From: Chitinibacter sp. SCUT-21
GTDB taxonomy: Bacteria; Pseudomonadota; Gammaproteobacteria; Burkholderiales; Chitinibacteraceae
Reading direction: 5' to 3'
NCBI GenBank assembly: GCA_041874755.1
Contig: CP102611.1
Span: 868,001-932,000 of the forward strand
DNA length: 64,000 nt
A program made the translations under genes and the position numbers. Shown here one piece after another: positions 43,803-53,411 of this stretch (positions are counted from its first letter, which is position 1; each line of letters starts with the position of its first letter). A model generated the notes under the pieces. That model searched no databases, was not told the DNA's origin, and saw only the letters and a list, made by a program, of their open reading frames with translations.

Positions 43803-44355
43803 AGGTCATTTTCACTTTGGATTTTAATAATAAAGTTTGTGCATTATTGTCGGCAATAAAACCCCTTGCCTCAGCATGATGCGGGCCCATGTCTACGAAC
43901 ACATGGGCGTCTGAGCTGGCTTGCCCTGTTGCCTGATCAAGATAGACATCACGACTTTTCACAATCAACTCCGCCTGCTGCTCAAACGGCGCACGGCGTA
44001 ATTCAACCTGATCGTAAAACCACACTTGTGACGCCTTTAAAATACTTTTTCCCCGCACGCCCATCACCGTCATCACAGGCTTACCCGGGTCGGTTTGCAC
44101 CAGTTTCGGCTCGGTAAACAGCAGGGTATCTTCAAAGCGCATATGCCGCACTTCGCTAGCGATTAGCACTGATCGCTTCATGCCAGTTTGGTCAAAGCGC
44201 TCCAAAACGCCGCGCTGCGTAATCATATCGGGCTTAGTTGGATCGCTTTGTTTAGTGGACACCAAACCAATCGCCGCTTGGCTCAAGCCAAAAATGAGTG
44301 CGCCAACGAGCAGCAATAACATGATGGGCAAAGCCCAAATGGTTAAACTTCGCAA
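43756..44355 (-). CDS. lptC: LPS export membrane protein LptC
   Basis: 199 residues with one N-terminal helix (about 7-30). The periplasmic domain shows DMITQRGVLERFDQTGMKRS, HMRFEDTLLFTEPKLVQ, VMGVRGKSILKASQVWFYDQVELRR. LptC passes LPS from LptBFG to LptA. It lies 9 bp after kdsC and overlaps lptA. Confidence 0.92.
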   Translation of the reverse strand: MRSLTIWALPIMLLLLVGALIFGLSQAAIGLVSTKQSDPTKPDMITQRGVLERFDQTGMKRSVLIASEVRHMRFEDTLLFTEPKLVQTDPGKPVMTVMGVRGKSILKASQVWFYDQVELRRAPFEQQAELIVKSRDVYLDQATGQASSDAHVFVDMGPHHAEARGFIADNNAQTLLLKSKVKMTYVPTAHSALTGSARP

Positions 44356-44364
44356 AATAAAGCC

Positions 44365-44877
44365 TTATTGCAGATACGGCGCCAAGGCAGCGTCGAGCGT
44401 ACCTTGGCTAGCCATGATTAATTCACACACTTCGCGCACAGCACCAGCACCGCCCTGACGTCCAGTAATGTAATGGGCGTAATGTTTCACCATTTCTGGG
44501 GCAGCAGGTACCGATGCAGCAAAGGCCACACGGCGCATCACTGGCAAATCAATCACATCGTCGCCCATAAAGCCGCATTCTTCTGCGCTCACGCCCACTT
44601 CGGCGATCAAGCTTTGAAACGATGCCAATTTATCGTGCGAGCCCTGATGTAGATAATCAATCCCTAAATTTCGGGCGCGATGCTCTAATAATTTCGAAGT
44701 GCGCCCAGTAATAATCGCCAGCTTCACACCACTGTTTTGCAGCATTTTCATGCCATGGCCGTCGAGCGAATTAAATGCTTTCATTTCTTCGCCCGAGTCA
44801 GAAAAATATAAACTGCCGTCGGTCATTACGCCATCGACGTCAAAAATCATCAGTTTTACCGGTTTTGCGCTATCCAT
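44365..44877 (-). CDS. kdsC: 3-deoxy-D-manno-octulosonate 8-phosphate phosphatase
   Basis: 170 residues of the C0-type HAD family. Motif I LMIFDVDGVMTDGSLYFSDSG, motif II IITGRTSK, conserved RARNLGIDYLHQGSHDKLASF, and motif IV GFMGDDVIDLPVM. It releases phosphate from KDO-8-P in LPS core synthesis. It is second in the kdsD-kdsC-lpt operon; a 49-bp element lies between it and kdsD. Confidence 0.96.
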   Translation of the reverse strand: MDSAKPVKLMIFDVDGVMTDGSLYFSDSGEEMKAFNSLDGHGMKMLQNSGVKLAIITGRTSKLLEHRARNLGIDYLHQGSHDKLASFQSLIAEVGVSAEECGFMGDDVIDLPVMRRVAFAASVPAAPEMVKHYAHYITGRQGGAGAVREVCELIMASQGTLDAALAPYLQ

Positions 44878-44899
44878 TATTTACTCATCCACCCACAAG

Positions 44900-44948
44900 G
44901 GGTATTTAATTCAAAGCCATATAGAAAGAGGCCATCAGGGAGATACCC
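44900..44948. repeat. 49-bp element between kdsD and kdsC (perfect ends)
   Basis: GGGTATTT...GAGATACCC with AGCCATATAGAAAG inside (AGCC at positions 16-19). It lies within an operon between tandem minus-strand genes, two bases from the kdsD stop TAG (44953-44951). Confidence 0.85.
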
Positions 44949-44950
44949 AA

Positions 44951-45928
44951 CTAAACCACTCGGGCACGCAATAAGTCATGCATATTTAATGCGCCCACTA
45001 GCTGCCCATGATCAAGCACAAGCAAGCCGTTAATTCGTTTGTCTTCCATCACGGCAGCTGCCTCGGCAGCAAGGCGTTGAGCCTCTATGGTAGCAGGATT
45101 ACGCGTCATCACCTGCGCGACGCTGGTGGTACGCAAATCAAAGTCACGATCAAGCGTGCGGCGTAAATCACCATCGGTATAAACACCCTGCAGTACACCC
45201 GCGGCATCCACCACCGCCGTCATTCCCATCCCTTTACGGCTAATTTCAAGCAAGGCATCGCGTAAATTCATGCTTTCTTGCACCACAGGCAAAGCATCGC
45301 CACTGTGCATCAGGTCACGCACATGAACCAGCAGCTTGCGCCCCAAACTACCACCCGGGTGGGATAGCGCAAAGTCATCTGCCTGAAAACCACGAGCCTC
45401 CAGTAGCGCGACAGCGAGCGCGTCGCCAAGCGCCAAGGCCACCGTCGTGCTCGCCGTTGGGGCTAAATTAAGCGGACACGCTTCCTCAGTCACCCCTGCA
45501 TACAAATGCACTTTTGATTGCTGCGCCAAGGTGGAATTTGGATTACCCGTCATTGAGATAATCGGCACGGCGAGCCGTTTAAGGCTAGGCAAAATGGCCA
45601 ATACTTCGTCGCTCTCGCCAGAGTTTGATAAAGCCAACACCAGATCTTGGCGTGTAATCATCCCCAGATCACCGTGTGCAGCTTCGGCAGGGTGGACAAA
45701 CATCGCCGGCGTTCCTGTGCTGGCCATCGTGGCCGCAATTTTACGGGCGATATGGCCAGATTTTCCCATGCCCATCACCACCACTCGCCCGGCACAGGAC
45801 AAGATTAGCTCGCAAGCTAAATTGAATTGGGCTTGGTCCAATTGCGTGGCCACCGCTTCAATCGCGGCCGCTTCGATCGCCAATACGCGACGTCCGCTGT
45901 GGTATGCACTCTGCGTCATGGATGCCAT
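44951..45928 (-). CDS. kdsD: Arabinose-5-phosphate isomerase
   Basis: 325 residues from the ATG at 45928; a second ATG at 45919 is equally possible. SIS domain: VVVMGMGKSGHIARKIAATM, STGTPAMFVHPAEAAHGDLG, ALSNSGESDEVLAILPSLK; then two CBS domains (VRDLMHSGDALPVV and VAQVMTRNPATIEA). It makes arabinose-5-phosphate for KDO. First gene of the LPS cluster, divergent from the CPA2 antiporter gene (176-bp gap, no clear structure seen). Confidence 0.95.
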   Translation of the reverse strand: MASMTQSAYHSGRRVLAIEAAAIEAVATQLDQAQFNLACELILSCAGRVVVMGMGKSGHIARKIAATMASTGTPAMFVHPAEAAHGDLGMITRQDLVLALSNSGESDEVLAILPSLKRLAVPIISMTGNPNSTLAQQSKVHLYAGVTEEACPLNLAPTASTTVALALGDALAVALLEARGFQADDFALSHPGGSLGRKLLVHVRDLMHSGDALPVVQESMNLRDALLEISRKGMGMTAVVDAAGVLQGVYTDGDLRRTLDRDFDLRTTSVAQVMTRNPATIEAQRLAAEAAAVMEDKRINGLLVLDHGQLVGALNMHDLLRARVV

Positions 45929-46104
45929 TATCGTTAAATGAAGTGCTCGGATTATAAAAGACCTCGCCGCTCTGTAACAGCGATGAAGCATAAATACTTT
46001 CAGCTTCAGTTATACTTACATCAAACCAATTAGTCTTCAGCAATATTTACTGGACTAGCTCAGCCTATTATTATCGATTCCTAATGGAGACCCCTTAGCG
46101 CTGT

Positions 46105-48075
46105 ATGTCCACTATTTTACAAAATCTGCTATTTTTACTCGCCACCGCCGTTTTCACTGTGGTGATTTGCCGCAAAATCAAACTCCCCCCCATGCTGGGC
46201 TATTTAGTCATTGGCATGGTGATTGGCCCGCACGCACTCGGCTTGATTCCATCTAGTGAAGAGGCTAGCCATTTAGCAGAGTTCGGCGTCGTCTTTTTGA
46301 TGTTTACGCTCGGCCTTGAATTTAATTTGGGCAAGCTAACCGCGATGCGCCGTACTGTATTTGGCTTGGGTTTAAGCCAAGTGGCAACCATGCTGATCGT
46401 GGTCTGTGCCACGGTGGTCATGCTAGGCTTGAGTTGGCAAATTGGTGTCGCCTTGGGTGCTGCGATGGCGATGTCGTCCACGGCCATGGTCTCCAAACTA
46501 CTCACCGATCGCAACGAGCTGAACACCCCGCACGGGCAAAACGCGTTTGGGATTTTATTATTTCAAGATCTGGCGGTTGTTCCTTTCCTGATTATGATCC
46601 CGGTCCTGAGTCAACCTGGTGAGGAGTTGGCCGTTTCCTTGGGTTTTGCCGCGATAAAAATCGTCATTGTTTTAACCTTGCTATTGTGGCTTGGGCAAAA
46701 ACTAATGCGCCCTTGGTTTAACTTGGTCGCGCGCCAGCATTCGAGCGAGCTATTTATGCTCAATATTCTGTTTATCACGCTCGGCATTGCGTGGGTAACA
46801 GAGCTTGCCGGCCTATCGCTCGCCCTCGGTGCATTTTTAGCTGGTATGTTGATTGCCGAAACTGAATACCGCTATCAGGTGGAAGACGACATTCGCCCTT
46901 TCCGCGATTTATTGCTTGGCCTATTCTTCGTTACCGTCGGCATGAATCTGAACTTTGCTATTTTGCTAACCGAATGGCCGTTGATCTTATTGCTGGTTGT
47001 CGCACTCGGCCCCATTAAGGTTGCACTGATTGCAGGTTTGGCCAAGCTATTTGGCAATTCGCCTGGTACATCATGGCGAACCGGTTTCGCACTGGGTCAA
47101 GGCGGCGAGTTTGCGTTTGTTTTGCTTGCCCTAGCCGCAGGACAAAATTTCATGCCCAGCGGCATTTTGCAAAGCACGATTGCCGCAATCATTATCACGA
47201 TGCTGATTACGCCATTTTTGATTCAGCACGCTGATAAATTGGTACTGAGACTCGCCAGCTCAGAATGGATGAATTTGGCGGCGAATTTACACCAGATTGC
47301 GGTGCGCAGCATGGCCAATAGTGGTCACGTTATTTTGTGCGGCTACGGCCGTAGCGGCCAATCACTCGGCCGAATTTTGCACTCGGAAAATATCACCTTT
47401 TTTGCCCTCGATCTGGATCCCGAAAAGGTACGCGAAGCTGGCGCAGCTGGTGAATCGGTCGTGTTTGGTGATGCCGCCAAGCGTGAAGTCTTGATTGCGG
47501 CAGGTTTAATGCGCGCCCGCGCACTGATTGTGACTTATTCAGATACGCATTCGGCGATGAAAATATTGGAAGTAGTCCACCAAATTCGCCCCGAGTTGCC
47601 CGTGATTGTTCGTACACAAGACGATAGCGATATCGATCTGATTAAAAACGCGGGCGCCGCCGAGGTGGTGGCCGAAATTATGGAAGGCAGCTTGATGCTG
47701 GCGTCACACACGATGATGCTGCTCGGCGTGCCGCTCAATAAAGTCGTGCGCCGCATCCGCGAAGTGCGCGAAGCGCGTTATCAGATGATTCGTGGCTTTT
47801 ATCGCGGCACGCACGAAGACTCAGACGAATCTGATCGCCATCAAGCGCGCTTGCACACTGTGCAACTCACACAAAATGCACATGCAATTGGTTACACCAT
47901 TGGAGAACTTGGGCTCAGCGAACTTGGTGTTGAAGTGCGCAGTATCCGCCGTAAAAACCTAGCTTCTGTTCAACCGAACGACGATTTTCAACTGCAGAAT
48001 GGCGACATTATGGTCTTACTGGGTGTCCCCGAAGATTTAGCTGCGGCAGAGATCCTATTACTACAAGGCAAATAA
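46105..48075 (+). CDS. CPA2 cation:proton antiporter with RCK domain (KefB/KefC-like)
   Basis: 656 residues. Twelve or so helices in the first 390 residues with GYLVIGMVIGPHALGLI, FGVVFLMFTLGLEFNL, SSTAMVSKLLTDRNEL and FRDLLLGLFFVTVGMNLN. Then an RCK-N (TrkA-N) domain starting HVILCGYGRSGQSLGRIL and an RCK-C domain (about 570-650, IGYTIGELGLSELGVEVRS). Such proteins exchange K+ or Na+ for H+ under nucleotide control. KefB, KefC and YbaL are not separable here. It is divergent from kdsD. Confidence 0.92.
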   Translation: MSTILQNLLFLLATAVFTVVICRKIKLPPMLGYLVIGMVIGPHALGLIPSSEEASHLAEFGVVFLMFTLGLEFNLGKLTAMRRTVFGLGLSQVATMLIVVCATVVMLGLSWQIGVALGAAMAMSSTAMVSKLLTDRNELNTPHGQNAFGILLFQDLAVVPFLIMIPVLSQPGEELAVSLGFAAIKIVIVLTLLLWLGQKLMRPWFNLVARQHSSELFMLNILFITLGIAWVTELAGLSLALGAFLAGMLIAETEYRYQVEDDIRPFRDLLLGLFFVTVGMNLNFAILLTEWPLILLLVVALGPIKVALIAGLAKLFGNSPGTSWRTGFALGQGGEFAFVLLALAAGQNFMPSGILQSTIAAIIITMLITPFLIQHADKLVLRLASSEWMNLAANLHQIAVRSMANSGHVILCGYGRSGQSLGRILHSENITFFALDLDPEKVREAGAAGESVVFGDAAKREVLIAAGLMRARALIVTYSDTHSAMKILEVVHQIRPELPVIVRTQDDSDIDLIKNAGAAEVVAEIMEGSLMLASHTMMLLGVPLNKVVRRIREVREARYQMIRGFYRGTHEDSDESDRHQARLHTVQLTQNAHAIGYTIGELGLSELGVEVRSIRRKNLASVQPNDDFQLQNGDIMVLLGVPEDLAAAEILLLQGK

Positions 48076-48104
48076 AAAAGCGTCAGCCTTGCTGACGCTT
48101 TTTA
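48074..48104 (+). terminator. Terminator of the antiporter gene
   Basis: AAAAAAGCGTCAGC CTT GCTGACGCTTTTT, a perfect stem with T-run that includes the end of the stop codon; usable in both directions for the convergent htrA. Confidence 0.92.
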
Positions 48105-48105
48105 T

Positions 48106-48154
48106 CAGTATACGAGTAAAGACCAGATGGATAGCAGGCTAGCGCGCAATACCT
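48106..48154. repeat. Degenerate 49-bp element between the antiporter gene and htrA
   Basis: CAGTAT and ATACCT at 49 bp, three end mismatches. It overlaps the htrA stop TAG (48155-48153) as other copies do. Weak on its own, supported by position. Confidence 0.35.
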
Positions 48155-49307
48155 AGCGCCGCTGATTGAATTTCGGCCGCTTTCCCACCTCAACGAGCGA
48201 CTCGACCTGCTCGCCCTGCCGGACATAAACCATAGGTACTTTTTGTTCCGGCTTGAGCGCGGAAATAATATCGAGCATTTTGGCGGAGTTACTCACCTCT
48301 TTTCCATCGATCGACAGCAATACATCACCGGGCTTGATACCCGCCCTAGCCGCCGGACCATTACGTACCACACCTGCAATCAAAGCACCCTTTACTTCCT
48401 TAAGGCGAAATGAAGAGGCCAATTCGGTCGTCACATCCTGCACTTCAACGCCCAACCAACCACGCGTCACGCTACCGTCTTTAATCAACGCCTCCATGAT
48501 TTGTTTGACGGTGGTTGCAGGAATCGCAAACCCAATCCCGAGCGATCCACCTGTTTTGGAATAAATCGCAGTATTGATACCCAGCAAATTACCCGCAGTA
48601 TCAATCAAAGCACCACCCGAGTTACCTGGGTTAATCGCCGCGTCGGTTTGGATGAAGTTTTCAAAGGTGTTGATTCCTAACTCTGAGCGACCTAAAGCCG
48701 AGACAATGCCCATCGTAACCGTTTGGCCCACGCCAAATGGGTTCCCGATTGCCAACACCACGTCGCCGATTTCGACTTTATCGGCATCTGCAAAGCTAAT
48801 AGCGGGTAGATCAGGCAGATCAATTTTAATGACCGCAATATCGGTATCAGGATCGCTGCCAATCAAGGTTGCGCTCGCGGTGCGGCCATCGGCTAAAGCC
48901 ACTTCAATTTCATCGGCAGCTTCAACGACATGGTTGTTGGTGACAATATAACCTTGCGATGAAACTAAGACACCCGAGCCTAAACTTGAAGGGCGTTGGC
49001 CTTCGTCATCTTGCCCCCGTTCACCAAAGAAACGGCGGAATAAGGGATCGTTGAGTAGAGGGTTGCGCGGCTGTCTAGCTTGCTGCGATGTGAAAATATT
49101 CACAACAGAAGGTTTCGCCTTTTTTGCTGCAGCACTATACGATAGCTCTGCAGGTGCAGAGGCTATCGCTTGTGTTTCTTTCACCGTGACCACCGGTGTC
49201 TGCGGTGCAGCCGGCAGTCGCCATTCGGGTTTTAGCAAAGTGACTAGAAACCAGATCGCCAAACCGACCGTGGTTGTTTGTGCGAAAATGAGCCAAAGTT
49301 TTTTCAT
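48153..49307 (-). CDS. DegS/HtrA-like serine endopeptidase
   Basis: 384 residues. An N-terminal anchor (LIFAQTTTVGLAIWFLVTLL), then the trypsin-like domain with His in GYIVTNNHVVEAADEIEV, Asp in DPDTDIAVIKIDLPDL and Ser in AAINPGNSGGALIDTAGN, followed by a single PDZ domain (RGWLGVEVQDVT, then GPAARAGIKPGDVLLSIDGKEV). One PDZ and a membrane anchor resemble DegS/AlgW, the envelope-stress sensor protease, more than DegP. It lies divergent from the nif3-like gene by 14 bp. Confidence 0.92.
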   Translation of the reverse strand: MKKLWLIFAQTTTVGLAIWFLVTLLKPEWRLPAAPQTPVVTVKETQAIASAPAELSYSAAAKKAKPSVVNIFTSQQARQPRNPLLNDPLFRRFFGERGQDDEGQRPSSLGSGVLVSSQGYIVTNNHVVEAADEIEVALADGRTASATLIGSDPDTDIAVIKIDLPDLPAISFADADKVEIGDVVLAIGNPFGVGQTVTMGIVSALGRSELGINTFENFIQTDAAINPGNSGGALIDTAGNLLGINTAIYSKTGGSLGIGFAIPATTVKQIMEALIKDGSVTRGWLGVEVQDVTTELASSFRLKEVKGALIAGVVRNGPAARAGIKPGDVLLSIDGKEVSNSAKMLDIISALKPEQKVPMVYVRQGEQVESLVEVGKRPKFNQRR

Positions 49308-49321
49308 ATCACGTTTATCTT

Positions 49322-50074
49322 ATGCCAATACAACGTCAAGAATTAGAAAATTATATCGGACAACTGCTTGCTGTGGCACGCTTCAAAGATTACGCCCCCA
49401 ACGGTTTACAAGTTGAGGGCAAAGCGCAAATACACAAGATTGTGACCGGCGTTACAGCATCGCTCGCATTAATTGAAGCGGCGATTGAGCTTGAAGCTGA
49501 TGCCATTTTGGTGCATCACGGCTACTTCTGGAAAGGCGAAGATCAAGCCATCGTCAGAACCAAAAAACAGCGCATTGCCAAACTGCTAATCAATGACATC
49601 AATCTATTTGGCTACCACTTACCGCTTGATGCGCATGAAACCCTAGGCAATAACGCGCAGCTGGCGCAAAAACTCGGTCTCATCCCGATGTCGCGCTTTG
49701 GTGATCAAGATTTAGTTTGGCGCGGGGAGTTACCCGTCCCTATGTCACTCGACACCTTTAAAGAACACATCGGACTGCAACTCAAACGCCCAACACTAAC
49801 GATCGGGGACCTCAACAAACCCATCCGCCAAGTTGCTTGGTGCACGGGTGGAGCACAAAGTTACTTCCGCGAAGCGAGTAATTTGGACATTGACTGCTTT
49901 ATTACTGGCGAAGCTTCCGAATTTGTCACTCATCTGGCGCATGAAAGCGGGGTTGCTTTTATCGCCGCTGGTCATCATGCAACCGAACGCTATGGCATTG
50001 AAGCCTTGGGCAAACATCTAGCGACCGAGTTTGATCTCGAACACATTCACCTTGATTTGGACAACCCTGTATGA
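49322..50074 (+). CDS. Nif3-like dinuclear metal-binding protein (YbgI family)
   Basis: 250 residues. Metal-ligand motifs are VHHGYFWKGED near residue 63, YHLPLDAHETLGNNAQL near 100 and AAGHHATERYGIEALG near 215. Hexameric toroid family (PF01784), sometimes annotated GTP cyclohydrolase I type 2, but the true role is uncertain. Start ATG is 14 bp from the divergent htrA start. Its stop overlaps the next lipoprotein start (ATGA). Confidence 0.93.
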   Translation: MPIQRQELENYIGQLLAVARFKDYAPNGLQVEGKAQIHKIVTGVTASLALIEAAIELEADAILVHHGYFWKGEDQAIVRTKKQRIAKLLINDINLFGYHLPLDAHETLGNNAQLAQKLGLIPMSRFGDQDLVWRGELPVPMSLDTFKEHIGLQLKRPTLTIGDLNKPIRQVAWCTGGAQSYFREASNLDIDCFITGEASEFVTHLAHESGVAFIAAGHHATERYGIEALGKHLATEFDLEHIHLDLDNPV

Positions 50075-50505
50075 AAGGAAATCTGCGTAAAATCATTCTC
50101 ATCAGTGCGGCAAGCTTACTGGCTGCATGTTCAACACCACAACATCAGGGCTCGGAAGCTAAACCTGTCGCAAAAGCGCAACCAAATTCGCCTAGCATTT
50201 TAATCGTAGGGCGCAGCACCAAGGCAGTCTCCGAAGACATCATCCGATTTCGCACTAGTAAAGGGATGAAACTACTGTCTCGGAGCCCTACTTATTTAGA
50301 ATTTAGTGCCAATATCGCTAAAGCAAACTTGCCCACCGAGGCAAGAATTCAATACACACTGACGCAATCGCAACAAGGTTGGCAATTGAGTGCCAAAGTG
50401 CTGCAAATTAGCTATCCCGCCAGTAAAAAAGAAAAAATCGAAGACATCACCCTGCACGTGAGCGACAAATTGAATGAAGAATTGGCTCGCTACGCGACCA
50501 ATTAA
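50071..50505 (+). CDS. Small lipoprotein of unknown function
   Basis: 144 residues with a clear lipoprotein signal (IILISAASLLAAC, Cys20). The mature part is a mixed alpha/beta domain: SILIVGRSTKAVSEDIIRF, LLSRSPTYLEFSANI, RIQYTLTQSQQGWQLSAKVL. No family recognised. Translationally coupled to the nif3-like gene, upstream of petABC. A short palindrome TTTTCGAA...TTCGAAAA follows at 50511-50532. Confidence 0.7.
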   Translation: MKGNLRKIILISAASLLAACSTPQHQGSEAKPVAKAQPNSPSILIVGRSTKAVSEDIIRFRTSKGMKLLSRSPTYLEFSANIAKANLPTEARIQYTLTQSQQGWQLSAKVLQISYPASKKEKIEDITLHVSDKLNEELARYATN

Positions 50506-50634
50506 GCCATTTTTCGAATTTATTTTCGAAAAGGTCTGCTAAGACGGCTCAGAGAGCTTTAAGTTCCCCTGCGCATTCGGGTACAATTTGGCGGTTTAAG
50601 AATTATTGCGTTCCTACAAATCAGGGATTGGGTT

Positions 50635-51219
50635 ATGAGTGAGCAGCAAGTAGATAATAGCAAACGGCGATTTTTATTAATCGCCACCGGCGCAGTGGGC
50701 GCAGTCGCGACAGCAGGGGTAGCAGTTCCTTTTGTCGCTAGCTTCTTCCCATCTGAACGTGCCAAAGCGGCCGGTGCGCCAGTCGAGGTTGACATCAGCA
50801 AACTCGAACCAGGCCAAAAAATTACCGTTGAATGGCGCGGTAAGCCTGTTTGGGTGGTTAATCGCACCCCAGAAATGCTGAAAAATCTGCCAAAGAACGA
50901 TCCAAAACTATTGGATCCGAAATCAGATGCCAGCGAGCAACCAGAGTATTGCCATAACGCAACACGCTCGATCAAACCTGAAGTCTGGGTTGCGACCGGT
51001 GTATGTACTCACTTGGGCTGTTCACCCACCTTCCGCCCAGATTTGGCGCCTGCAGATTTAGGTCCGGATTGGGTCGGTGGTTTTTATTGCCCCTGTCATG
51101 GCTCCAAGTTCGATTTGGCTGGCCGCGTCTTCTCAGGCGTTCCAGCTCCAATCAACTTGGTTATCCCTCCACATAAATACCTTTCCGACACGACAATTTT
51201 GGTCGGCGAAGACAAATAA
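50635..51219 (+). CDS. petA: Ubiquinol-cytochrome c reductase iron-sulfur subunit (Rieske)
   Basis: 194 residues. A twin-arginine-type start SKRRFLLIATGAVGAVATAG provides the membrane anchor, and the Rieske ligands are in CTHLGCSP (Cys, His) and YCPCHGSKFD (Cys, His). It transfers electrons from ubiquinol to cytochrome c1 in complex III. First gene of petABC. Confidence 0.98.
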   Translation: MSEQQVDNSKRRFLLIATGAVGAVATAGVAVPFVASFFPSERAKAAGAPVEVDISKLEPGQKITVEWRGKPVWVVNRTPEMLKNLPKNDPKLLDPKSDASEQPEYCHNATRSIKPEVWVATGVCTHLGCSPTFRPDLAPADLGPDWVGGFYCPCHGSKFDLAGRVFSGVPAPINLVIPPHKYLSDTTILVGEDK

Positions 51220-51230
51220 GGGGCTAAGTC

Positions 51231-52589
51231 ATGAGCAATCAGCAGCAAGGTTTACCGGAAAAGGTTCTCGGCTGGGTTGATGAGCGCTTCCCGCTCACCA
51301 GCACTTGGAAAGCCCACGTTTCCGAATATTACGCACCAAAAAACTTTAACTTCTGGTACTTCTTTGGTTCATTGGCGATGTTAGTTCTGGTTATCCAGAT
51401 CGTAACCGGCATTTTCCTGACCATGAACTACAAACCAGATGGCAATCTGATTCCTGGCACCAATATTTCGGTGGCGTTTGCATCAGTTGAATACATTATG
51501 CGCGACGTGGCAGGTGGCTGGATTATTCGCTACATGCACTCCACTGGCGCTTCGATGTTCTTCGTTGTCGTGTACCTGCATATGTTCCGTGGCTTGATTT
51601 ACGGTTCATACAAACAACCACGTGAATTGGTTTGGGTATTCGGTACTTTGATCTTCTTGATCTTGATGGCTGAAGCATTCTTGGGCTACTTGTTGCCTTG
51701 GGGTCAAATGTCATTCTGGGGTGCGCAGGTTATTGTTAACTTGTTCGCGTCTATTCCAGTAATCGGCCCAGATCTTTCTGTTCTGATTCGTGGTGACTTC
51801 GTTGTCTCTGATGCAACTCTGAACCGCTTCTTCGCCTTGCATGTGATTGCCGTTCCATTGGTGCTGTTGGCACTGGTGGTTGCGCACTTGGTGGCGTTGC
51901 ACGAAGTCGGCTCAAACAACCCAGACGGCGTTGAGATCAAGAAAAACAAAGATCCAATTACGCATATCCCTGTTGATGGCATTGCCTTCCACCCTTACTA
52001 CACAGTGAAAGACGTGTTGGGTGTGGCTGTGTTCCTAGCAGTGTTCTGCGGCATCTTATTCTTTGCACCAGAAATGGGCGGCTTCTTCCTTGAGAAACCG
52101 AACTTTGACCCTGCTGATGCATTGAAAACACCAGCGCACATTGCGCCAGTTTGGTACTTCACACCGTTCTACGCGATCTTGCGTGCGATCCCATCATTCT
52201 TAGGTACGCAAGTTTGGGGCGTATTGGGTATGGGTGCTGCGGTTGTGTTGATCGCGTTCTTGCCATGGCTGGATCGCTCGCCAATTAAATCAATCCGCTA
52301 CCGTCCAACGAGCTTTAAAGTGATGTTGGTGCTGTTCCTGATTTCATTTATTGGCTTAGGTATCTTGGGTGCGAAACCAGCGACGGACTTCCGTACTATT
52401 GTTTCGCAAGTATTGAGCATTGTTTACTTTGCCTTCTTCTTGGGTATGCCGTTCTACACCAAGAATGAGAAGCCTTGCGCGCCAGTACCTGAGCGTGTGA
52501 CGTTTTCAACCGGCAAACAACAAGTGATGTTCTTCGTGTATGTGGCGATTGCAGTCGTTGGCGCATACCTATTTGGCACATTTATCTAA
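51231..52589 (+). CDS. petB: Cytochrome b subunit of the bc1 complex
   Basis: 452 residues, eight helices. Heme-ligating histidines are in WIIRYMHSTGASMFFVVVYLHMFRG and NRFFALHVIAVPLVLLALVVAHLVALHEV-type helices; the Qo-site motif appears as PDWY-equivalent HIAPVWYFTPFYAILR. It is the full-length bacterial cytochrome b. It follows petA by 11 bp. Confidence 0.98.
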   Translation: MSNQQQGLPEKVLGWVDERFPLTSTWKAHVSEYYAPKNFNFWYFFGSLAMLVLVIQIVTGIFLTMNYKPDGNLIPGTNISVAFASVEYIMRDVAGGWIIRYMHSTGASMFFVVVYLHMFRGLIYGSYKQPRELVWVFGTLIFLILMAEAFLGYLLPWGQMSFWGAQVIVNLFASIPVIGPDLSVLIRGDFVVSDATLNRFFALHVIAVPLVLLALVVAHLVALHEVGSNNPDGVEIKKNKDPITHIPVDGIAFHPYYTVKDVLGVAVFLAVFCGILFFAPEMGGFFLEKPNFDPADALKTPAHIAPVWYFTPFYAILRAIPSFLGTQVWGVLGMGAAVVLIAFLPWLDRSPIKSIRYRPTSFKVMLVLFLISFIGLGILGAKPATDFRTIVSQVLSIVYFAFFLGMPFYTKNEKPCAPVPERVTFSTGKQQVMFFVYVAIAVVGAYLFGTFI

Positions 52590-52599
52590 GGAGACAGCC

Positions 52600-53361
52600 A
52601 TGAAAAAAACACTCGCTAGCCTCCTCGCCATCGCTTCTTTGGCCCTTGCAGGCCAAAGCTTTGCGGCTGGTGCCGAAGGTGTTCATTTAGACAAAGCGCC
52701 GATCGATCACAAAAACGCTGAAAGTATCCAGCGTGGCGCGCAAACCTTTGTGAACTACTGTTTGTCTTGTCACGGCGCAGCCGTTATGCGCTACAACCGT
52801 TTGCAAGACATTGGCCTGACTGAAGCGCAAATCAAAGCCAATCTGATGTTCGCCAGCGAAAAAGTGGGCGACCAGATGAAAGTGGCAATGGATGCTAAAG
52901 ACGGCAAAGCCTGGTTTGGTGCAACGCCGCCGGATTTGAGCTTGATCGCGCGTTCACGCGGTGAAGATTGGCTCTACACTTACCTGCGCACCTTCTACCG
53001 TGATGACACCCGCCCTACTGGCTGGAACAATCTGGTATTCGATAAAGTCGGCATGCCTCACGTACTGTGGGAATTGCAAGGTGAGCAAATCCTGAAAGTG
53101 GAAGGCGAAGGCCCTCACGCTAAGAAATCATTGGTATTAGTTAAACCTGGTACTCTGACTCGCGGCGGCGAAAATGGAACTTTCGACAACCATGAATACG
53201 ATCAGCGCGTTGGTGATCTGGTAAATTACCTGTCTTACATGGCAGAGCCATCACAAGTGAAACGTGAACAAATCGGCTACGGCGTACTGCTGTTCCTGAT
53301 CTTGTTCTTGATTCCAGTGTCTTACTTGTTGAAGAAAGAATACTGGCGCGATATTCACTAA
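52600..53361 (+). CDS. petC: Cytochrome c1
   Basis: 253 residues from the ATG at 52600 (GGAGACAGCC upstream). Signal peptide KKTLASLLAIASLALAGQSFA, heme c motif VNYCLSCHGAAVMRYNRL, late YLRTFYRDDTRPTGWNNLVF and a C-terminal membrane anchor (VLLFLILFLIPVSYLLKKEYW). It accepts electrons from the Rieske centre. Third gene of petABC, ending at a terminator. Confidence 0.98.
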   Translation: MKKTLASLLAIASLALAGQSFAAGAEGVHLDKAPIDHKNAESIQRGAQTFVNYCLSCHGAAVMRYNRLQDIGLTEAQIKANLMFASEKVGDQMKVAMDAKDGKAWFGATPPDLSLIARSRGEDWLYTYLRTFYRDDTRPTGWNNLVFDKVGMPHVLWELQGEQILKVEGEGPHAKKSLVLVKPGTLTRGGENGTFDNHEYDQRVGDLVNYLSYMAEPSQVKREQIGYGVLLFLILFLIPVSYLLKKEYWRDIH

Positions 53362-53381
53362 AATTAAATCTAGTGAACACC

Positions 53382-53408
53382 AAGGGCGGATTTTTCCGCC
53401 CTTTTTTA
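53382..53408 (+). terminator. Terminator of petABC
   Basis: AAGGGCGGA TTTT TCCGCCCTTTTTT: a 9-bp stem and six-T tail, 20 bp after petC. Confidence 0.92.
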
Positions 53409-53411
53409 TCC

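Noticed and set aside
52442..52490. GGGTAT...GTACCT at 49 bp inside petB
   Set aside because: Two mismatches in the right end, no shared inner pattern, and the protein segment GMPFYTKNEKP is ordinary cytochrome b.
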